DNA of 10,354 nt from an uncultured Eubacteriales bacterium (GTDB taxonomy: Bacteria; Bacillota; Clostridia; Christensenellales; CAG-138): assembly GCA_902768995.1 (NCBI GenBank), contig CACXNN010000069.1:1-10354 (forward strand), in the 5' to 3' direction. Under the pieces are notes generated by a model. The model saw nothing but the letters and a program-made list of their open reading frames with translations, had not been told where the DNA came from and did not search any database. This document shows, in pieces, positions 5,944-10,354 of the stretch. How positions within the stretch are numbered: the stretch's first letter is position 1; every line of letters begins with the position of its first letter. A program made the translations under genes and the position numbers.

Positions 5944-7140
5944 TTAGCAGGCCAGCTCGGCGGTGTCCCGGGCGATGGCCATCTCCTCGTCCGTGGGGAT
6001 GACGAAGACCTTGACCTTGCTCTCGGGCTTGCTGATGCAGATCTCCTCGCCGCGAGGACCGTTCCGGTTGTACTCCACGTCTGGGATGACACCCAGGAAC
6101 TCCATGTTCGCGAGGACCTTCTCGCGGACGCCCTTGTCGTTCTCGCCCACGCCGGCGGTGAACACGATGGCGTCCACCCCGCCCATGGCGGCGGCATAGG
6201 CGCCGATGTACTTCTTCACGGCGTACACGAACATGTCGAGGGCCAGCTGCGCCCGCTCGTTGCCCTCGGCCGCGGCAGCGCCCAGATCACGGAAATCGGA
6301 GGACACGCCGGAGATGCCCAGCATGCCGCTCTTCTTGTTCATGATGTTGTCCATCTCGGCGGCAGTGATGTTCATCCGCTTCATGAGATAGGGCAGGATG
6401 GCGGGATCGATGCTGCCGCAGCGGGTGCCCATGGGCAGGCCTTCCAGGGGCGTGAGGCCCATGGAGGTGTCCACGCACTTGCCGGCCACGGAGCAGGAGA
6501 TGGAGGAACCGTTGCCCAGATGGCAGGTGATGACCTTGGCGTTAGGGTTGCCCAGGAGCTTCAGGGCGCGGCCCGTCACGTACTTGTGGGAGGTGCCGTG
6601 GAAGCCGTAGCGGCGGACGCCGTACTGCTTATAGAGCTCGTAGGGCAGAGCGTACATGAAGTGGGAGGGCTCCATGCCCTGGCCCCAGGCGGTGTCGAAC
6701 ACGCCCACCATGGGGGTGTCGGGCAGGGCTGCCTGGCAGCCGGCGATGCCCATCAGGTTGGCGGGATTGTGCAGGGGCCCCAGGGGGATGCACTCCTTCA
6801 TGGCCTCGATGACGTCGTCGTTGATGATGACGGAGCCGGAGAACTTCTCTCCGCCATGGACCATGCGGTGGCCCACCGCGGCGATCTCGGACATGTCCTT
6901 GATGACGCCCACCTTGGCGTCGGTCAGGATATCCAGCACCATCTTGATGGCCACTTCATGGTTGGGCATATCCTTCTGGATCTCCACCTTGTCGCCTTTG
7001 GAAGGCTTGTAGGTGAGCATGCTGCCGTCGATGCCGATGCGCTCGCAGAGGCCCTTGGCGATGACAGTCTCGGTGTCGATGTCGATGAGCTGATACTTGA
7101 GGGAGGAGCTGCCGGCGTTGATGACGAGGATATTCTTCAT
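5944..7140 (-). CDS. ackA: Acetate kinase
   Basis: AckA transfers phosphate from acetyl phosphate to ADP, giving ATP and acetate, the last step of acetate fermentation. At 398 residues it has the normal length. Visible motifs are VINAGSSSLKY (6-16), GHRMVHGG (90-97), GPLHNPAN (121-128), the FDT aspartate (D149), RRYGFHGTSHKYV (176-188), HLGNGSS (207-213), MGTRCGSIDP (237-246), FTAGVGEN (327-334) and DEEMAIAR (384-391). The hydrophobic pocket that holds the acetate methyl group is kept (V94, L123, F180, P231). One oddity is FDTAWGQGMEP at 148-158, where most acetate kinases read FDTAFHQTMP. A strong AAAGGAGG site lies just before the ATG. It follows pta by 10 bp and ends at a strong terminator. 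The usual next genes in some Firmicutes (DUF177/yceD and rpmF) are not here. Confidence 0.97.
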   Translation of the reverse strand: MKNILVINAGSSSLKYQLIDIDTETVIAKGLCERIGIDGSMLTYKPSKGDKVEIQKDMPNHEVAIKMVLDILTDAKVGVIKDMSEIAAVGHRMVHGGEKFSGSVIINDDVIEAMKECIPLGPLHNPANLMGIAGCQAALPDTPMVGVFDTAWGQGMEPSHFMYALPYELYKQYGVRRYGFHGTSHKYVTGRALKLLGNPNAKVITCHLGNGSSISCSVAGKCVDTSMGLTPLEGLPMGTRCGSIDPAILPYLMKRMNITAAEMDNIMNKKSGMLGISGVSSDFRDLGAAAAEGNERAQLALDMFVYAVKKYIGAYAAAMGGVDAIVFTAGVGENDKGVREKVLANMEFLGVIPDVEYNRNGPRGEEICISKPESKVKVFVIPTDEEMAIARDTAELAC

Positions 7141-7150
7141 GGTGCCTCCT

Positions 7151-8164
7151 TTATGCCTGCTTCATGCCCTGGGCCTGGACGGCGGTGATGGCCACCAGGG
7201 ATACGATGTCCTCGATGGAGCAGCCGCGGCTCAGGTCGTTGATGGGGGCGGCAAAGCCCTGGCTGACGGGGCCGATGGCTTCGGCGCCGCCCAGCCGCTG
7301 GACCAGCTTGTAGCCGATGTTGCCGGACTGCAGATCGGGGAAGATCAGGATGTTCGCCTTGCCGGCCACGGGGCTGCCGGGGCACTTGAGGTTGCCCACC
7401 TTGGAAACCAGGGCGGCGTCGGCCTGCATCTCGCCGTCCACCATGAGATCGGGATTGAGTTCCTTCACCTTGGCGGTGGCAGCAGCCACCTTGTCCACGT
7501 TCTCATGCTTGGCAGAGCCCTTGGTGGAGAAGCTCAGCATGGCCACGCGGGGCTCCTTGAAGTCCAGCAGGACCTTGGCGTTCTCCGCGGTGCAGAGGGC
7601 GATCTCGGCCAGCTGATCGGCGTCGGGGTTGATGTTGATAGCGCAGTCGCCGAAGAGGATGGTGCCGTCCTCCCCGTAGGACTTGTCCTTCACCTGCATG
7701 ATGAAGAAGCTGGAGATGGTCTTGATGCCGGGGCGCATCTTCACGATCTGGAGGCCCGGGCGGAGGGTGTTGCCGGTGGTGTTGATGGCGCCGGAGACGA
7801 AGCCGTCGGCCTTCTTGTCCTTCACCATCATGGCGGCGAAGAACAGGGGGTCCTTCATGGTGACGGCGGCCTTCTCGGGGGTCACGCCCTTCAGCTTGCG
7901 CATCTCGTAGAACTTCTCCACGTAGGCGGGATAGAGCTCATGGTTCTCAGGATCGATGATGTCGATGCCGGCGATATCCGCGTTGTACTGGGCGGCGATG
8001 GCGGCGATCTTTTCGGGCTTGCCAAACAGAGTGACATCGGCAAGGCCCTGCTCCTTGATGATGGCGGCGGCCTGGACGGTGCGCTCCTCCTCTCCCTCGG
8101 GGAGAAGGATGTGCTGCTTGTTGGCTTTGGCTTTGGCTTTGATGCCTTCGATCAATGATGACAT
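7151..8164 (-). CDS. pta: Phosphate acetyltransferase (short form)
   Basis: Pta converts acetyl-CoA and phosphate to acetyl phosphate and CoA, feeding AckA. The 337 residues correspond to the catalytic-domain-only class I form of Firmicutes and Methanosarcina, without the N-terminal regulatory domains of the enterobacterial enzyme. Visible motifs are LPEGEEERT (21-29), SGAINTTGNTLRPGLQ (124-139, with R135), LSFSTKGSA (210-218), DGEMQADAAL (243-252), GSPVAGKANILIFPDL (263-278) and DLSRGCSIED (310-319), which holds the catalytic Ser312 and Arg313 and the downstream Asp319. Branched phosphate butyryltransferases are related, but the pairing with ackA and these motifs favour acetyl. The ATG at 8164 is preceded by GGAGGG about 10 bases upstream. 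It is the first gene of the pta-ackA operon, divergent from tmcAL. Confidence 0.96.
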   Translation of the reverse strand: MSSLIEGIKAKAKANKQHILLPEGEEERTVQAAAIIKEQGLADVTLFGKPEKIAAIAAQYNADIAGIDIIDPENHELYPAYVEKFYEMRKLKGVTPEKAAVTMKDPLFFAAMMVKDKKADGFVSGAINTTGNTLRPGLQIVKMRPGIKTISSFFIMQVKDKSYGEDGTILFGDCAININPDADQLAEIALCTAENAKVLLDFKEPRVAMLSFSTKGSAKHENVDKVAAATAKVKELNPDLMVDGEMQADAALVSKVGNLKCPGSPVAGKANILIFPDLQSGNIGYKLVQRLGGAEAIGPVSQGFAAPINDLSRGCSIEDIVSLVAITAVQAQGMKQA

Positions 8165-8266
8165 GTCGTTTTAACCCTCCAAAATAAATTTCTATTCGAT
8201 TCTAGGTATACTTATTTTAGAAAAAAAGCCGTATATTTCTTTCGGCGGCAAAGGAGCGTATCCATC
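8165..8266. promoter_or_regulatory. Divergent AT-rich promoter region between pta and tmcAL
   Basis: These 102 bp are strikingly AT-rich between two GC-rich genes. For pta, the best minus-strand candidate is TAGAAT (8204-8199) with only a poly-T -35 region 17 bases away. For tmcAL, TATACT (8207-8212) or TATATT (8232-8237) could be a -10 box, but neither has a good -35 partner. GGAGGG serves pta and AAAGGAG serves tmcAL as ribosome sites. A run of seven A (8221-8227) sits in the middle. No clear operator or riboswitch is seen. Confidence 0.5.
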
Positions 8267-9469
8267 ATGCGTGTCGTAGGCGTTATCGCGGAGTACAATC
8301 CCCTGCACAACGGGCACATCTACCATCTCGAACAGGCGAAGCGGAAGACCGGCGCTTCCTACTGCATCGTGGTCATGTCGGGCAACTTCGTCCAGCGGGG
8401 CGAACCGGCCTGTACGGACAAGTTCACCCGGGCCCAGTGGGCGCTGGAGGCCGGGGCGGACCTGGTGATCGAGCTCCCCACCGTGTTCGCCAACGCTTCG
8501 GCGGAACGGTTCGCCGAGGGCGGCGTGCGGCTGCTGCACGCCACGGGCCTGGTGACGGACCTGGCCTTCGGGGCGGAACAGGGGGATATCGCCAAGCTCA
8601 GCCAGCTGGCGGATTACCTCGCGGAGGAGCCCCCCGAATTCAAATCCTATCTCCAATACCATCTGAAGATGGGCGAAAGCTTCCCCCGGGCCCGATACGA
8701 GGCCCTGCAGGACATGGGCGCCGATGCCGAGCTCCTCTCGGAGCTGGTGAAACCCAACAACATCCTGGCCATGGAGTATCTTCGGTCCATCCATAAGTAC
8801 GCCCCAGAGATCTGCCCGGTGCCCATCGAGCGCATCGGCGGCGGGTACAACGACGACTATCTCACCGGCGAATACTCCTCCGCCACCGCCATCCGCGCCG
8901 CCATCCGGGAGGGGAACACCCAGGTGCTGTCCACCATGCCCCTGTTCGTGTCCGGGGCCATGCAGTTCGATCCCCAGTTCCCCCTGACCGTCAACGACGT
9001 GGGGGACATGATGCTCTACAAGTTCCGGCTCATGGGGCCGGAGGACGTGCAGCGGCTCCCCGACGTGCGGGAGGGGTTCGAACAGAACCTGCTGAAGGCG
9101 GCCCGCACGGCTGTGGACGCGGAGAGCTTCTTCGATGCGGTGAAGACCAAGCGATACACCATGGCCCGGGTCAAGCGCATCGGCATGAGCGCCCTGCTGG
9201 ACGTGAGCGAGGATCTGGTGGAGGATATGTCCGGCGACGACGGCAATTTGTACTTTAGGGTCCTGGGCCTCAAGCGGGACGCCCGGTCCCTCCTCTCCGC
9301 CATCGCCAGCATCAGCAGGACCCCCCTCATCATGCGCAACGCTGACATCAGCAAGTGCACGGACGTGGCTCGGGAATCCCTCAAGGTGGACGCCCTTTCC
9401 ACGGACATCCTCTCCTATGCACTAAGAAAGCCGCTCCACCGGGACAGCGAAGCGGCCATACTCGTTTGA
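8267..9469 (+). CDS. tmcAL: tRNA(Met) cytidine acetate ligase (YlbM family)
   Basis: TmcAL activates acetate with ATP as acetyl-adenylate and transfers it to the wobble cytidine C34 of elongator tRNA-Met, giving N4-acetylcytidine. It is found mainly in Firmicutes and is unrelated to the acetyl-CoA-using TmcA. The 400-residue length is normal. The nucleotidyltransferase core shows GVIAEYNPLHNGHIYHL (5-21) with the HxGH-type motif HNGH at 14-17, then VVMSGNFVQRGEPA (35-48), DKFTRA (51-56), VKPNNILAMEYLRS, the GGGYND segment and SSATAIR. The RVLGLKRDA stretch lies in the C-terminal domain. The ATG is preceded by AAAGGAG 10 bases upstream. It is divergent from pta-ackA, whose product acetate is its substrate, and converges on the patatin gene with a 5-bp gap. 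It is the only confident plus-strand gene in the window. Confidence 0.95.
   Translation: MRVVGVIAEYNPLHNGHIYHLEQAKRKTGASYCIVVMSGNFVQRGEPACTDKFTRAQWALEAGADLVIELPTVFANASAERFAEGGVRLLHATGLVTDLAFGAEQGDIAKLSQLADYLAEEPPEFKSYLQYHLKMGESFPRARYEALQDMGADAELLSELVKPNNILAMEYLRSIHKYAPEICPVPIERIGGGYNDDYLTGEYSSATAIRAAIREGNTQVLSTMPLFVSGAMQFDPQFPLTVNDVGDMMLYKFRLMGPEDVQRLPDVREGFEQNLLKAARTAVDAESFFDAVKTKRYTMARVKRIGMSALLDVSEDLVEDMSGDDGNLYFRVLGLKRDARSLLSAIASISRTPLIMRNADISKCTDVARESLKVDALSTDILSYALRKPLHRDSEAAILV
9430..9456 (-). terminator. Possible terminator of the patatin gene, inside the tmcAL 3' end
   Basis: Read on the minus strand, a 6-bp stem GCCGCT/AGCGGC (9456-9451 with 9435-9430) with a 15-base loop is followed by TTTCTTAG. 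It lies about 20 bases past the patatin stop codon, within the last codons of tmcAL. The stem is short and the loop long, so it is only a moderate candidate. Confidence 0.4.
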
Positions 9470-9474
9470 TAGGA

Positions 9475-10314
9475 TCAAGCCAATTCCTGGCCTCCCTGGG
9501 GGAGGCCTTCTTGTTGCTCCAAATGGGATAGATCCAGGCCCAGCAGCTCCCGGATGCGGGGCAGGGCCTCCAGGGCCTTCTGCCGCCCGGCCGAGACGCT
9601 CTCCTCGTAGCCGTTGATCTTCAAGAGGCCCATGAAGGAGGCGTCGGGGCGGATGACCACGTCCCCCTTGTCCGCCTGCTGGCGGGTGAGCCTGGCCTGC
9701 ATGATGTCCGTGGACCGGCGCAGGATGTCCACCGGCGAGGGGTGCTCGGGATCGAAGAAGTTCCGCTTGATGCCCAAATCTGACGTGATGACCACGTCCA
9801 CGCCCCGGGCCCGCAGCACGTCCACGGGCAGCTCCTCGATGACGCCCCCGTCCACATAGTAGTGGCCGTCGATCAGGGCCGGGGTGAACACGCCCGGCAC
9901 CGCCATGCTCGCCCGGACCGCCTTATGGAGCTTGCCCTCCTCGAACACCTTCATCTCCCCGGAGACCAGGTCCGTGGCGATGCAGAGGAAGGGTATCCGG
10001 GTCTCCCCGAAGGACAGATCGTGGGTCAGGGTCATGACCACCTCCTCGATCTTGTCGCCGCTCAAAAAGCCGCCCTGGATGGGGATGCCCAAATCGATGA
10101 TGGTCTTGGCGTCCACCGTGCCCAGGTACTTTTCCAACAGGTACAGGTTGGTCCCGGCGGCGTAGATGGCGCCGAAGATGGCCCCGGCGCTGCAGCCGGA
10201 GATGACGTCGGGTATGATGCCGTTCTCCTCCAGCACCTGCAGCACCCCCACGTGAGCGAGGCCCCTGGCCCCGCCGGACCCCAGGCAGAGGCCCACTTTC
10301 TTTCCGTTTATCAT
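9475..10314 (-). CDS. Patatin-like phospholipase family protein (YlbK/RssA type)
   Basis: This 279-residue protein is a bacterial patatin, a serine lipid acyl hydrolase with a Ser-Asp dyad. The oxyanion-hole motif GSGGARG lies at 12-18, the nucleophile elbow GCSAG at 40-44 (Ser42), and the catalytic Asp155 in VDGG (154-157). No signal peptide or membrane segment is evident, so a cytoplasmic or peripheral membrane location is expected. Short members of this kind include B. subtilis YlbK and E. coli RssA, whose natural lipid substrates are not settled. In Bacillus, ylbK lies close to ylbM (tmcAL), and the pairing here supports a YlbK relationship, though the orientation differs. The ATG at 10314 follows AAGGAG about 11 bases upstream, with an AAGGA nearer. 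Its 3' end carries a terminator for the converging tmcAL. Confidence 0.94.
   Translation of the reverse strand: MINGKKVGLCLGSGGARGLAHVGVLQVLEENGIIPDVISGCSAGAIFGAIYAAGTNLYLLEKYLGTVDAKTIIDLGIPIQGGFLSGDKIEEVVMTLTHDLSFGETRIPFLCIATDLVSGEMKVFEEGKLHKAVRASMAVPGVFTPALIDGHYYVDGGVIEELPVDVLRARGVDVVITSDLGIKRNFFDPEHPSPVDILRRSTDIMQARLTRQQADKGDVVIRPDASFMGLLKINGYEESVSAGRQKALEALPRIRELLGLDLSHLEQQEGLPQGGQELA
9489..9515 (+). terminator. Intrinsic terminator of tmcAL, inside the patatin 3' end
   Basis: A perfect 8-bp stem (9489-9496 with 9500-9507) with a three-base loop is followed by TTCTTGTT on the plus strand. It begins 20 bases after the tmcAL stop codon and overlaps the codons for the Gly-Leu-Pro-Gln-Gly-Gly tail of the patatin protein. 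The strong stem and position fit a tmcAL terminator; the T-run is interrupted. Confidence 0.65.
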
Positions 10315-10354
10315 GAATCCTTACGCTCCTTCGTCCATACAGTGAACCATGAAC
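10311..10354 (-). CDS. Probable 3' end of an upstream gene, frame unresolved
   Basis: Two minus-strand frames could end here. One ends with the TGA at 10313-10311, overlapping the patatin start as ATGA, with final residues SWFTVWTKERKDS. The other ends with the TAA at 10323-10321, with final residues FMVHCMDEGA. Either would leave the patatin ribosome site within or next to the upstream coding sequence. The first looks more protein-like and is typical of coupled genes. In Bacillus the gene before ylbK is ylbJ, a sporulation membrane protein, but nothing in this short tail identifies it. Confidence 0.3.
   Translation of the reverse strand, partial: SWFTVWTKERKDS

Noticed and set aside
8221..8250. 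A terminator on the minus strand made of GCCG/CGGC and the seven-T run between tmcAL and pta.
   Set aside because: The stem is only 4 bp with an 11-base loop, and no minus-strand gene lies immediately upstream that would need it.
1..10354. CRISPR arrays, insertion sequences, phage genes or a defence island.
   Set aside because: No regular direct repeats, transposase-like motifs or phage genes were seen; nearly all the sequence is accounted for by conserved housekeeping genes.

Overview
The window looks like chromosomal housekeeping DNA from a GC-rich member of the class Clostridia (Firmicutes/Bacillota); the GC content is roughly 60% by eye and was not computed. The main grounds are gene order and gene content. 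A recJ-apt-relA-dtd-metallohydrolase-(hemZ-like) run is typical of Clostridia. A TmcAL (YlbM) tRNA cytidine acetate ligase lies beside a YlbK-like patatin and a pta-ackA pair, an arrangement of genes also characteristic of Firmicutes. No phage, transposon, CRISPR, rRNA or complete tRNA gene is visible, and I see no new multi-gene system.

Layout, right to left along the minus strand. A probable gene end (10311-10354) precedes a patatin-like serine lipase (9475-10314). tmcAL (8267-9469, plus strand) converges on the patatin gene with a 5-bp gap, and each gene appears to carry the other's transcription terminator inside its own 3' end. A 102-bp AT-rich region (8165-8266) separates tmcAL from the divergent pta-ackA operon (7151-8164 and 5944-7140), which makes acetate and ATP from acetyl-CoA and ends at a strong hairpin terminator (5894-5925). 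A second minus-strand run follows: recJ (3871-5877), apt (3337-3849), relA (1182-3276), dtd (728-1177), a glyoxalase-II-like metallo-hydrolase (86-724) and the first 32 codons of a HemZ-like gene (1-98).

How the genes fit together. pta and ackA generate acetate, the direct substrate that TmcAL uses to modify tRNA-Met. The recJ run joins DNA repair, adenine salvage, (p)ppGpp metabolism and removal of D-amino acids from tRNA, a conserved housekeeping neighbourhood.

The main anomalies are these. (1) relA is broken: about 37 codons of its TGS domain are missing and the reading frame shifts at about 1981-1992. (2) A 16-bp hairpin sits directly in front of relA, which lacks a visible Shine-Dalgarno sequence. 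(3) A well-formed promoter (TTGCAA, 17 bp, TATAAT) lies inside recJ. (4) A possible leaderless promoter for recJ overlaps the ackA terminator. (5) A sequence that matches a tRNA T-arm plus 3' acceptor strand lies in the last codons of recJ. (6) AckA has a changed FDTAFHQTM segment.
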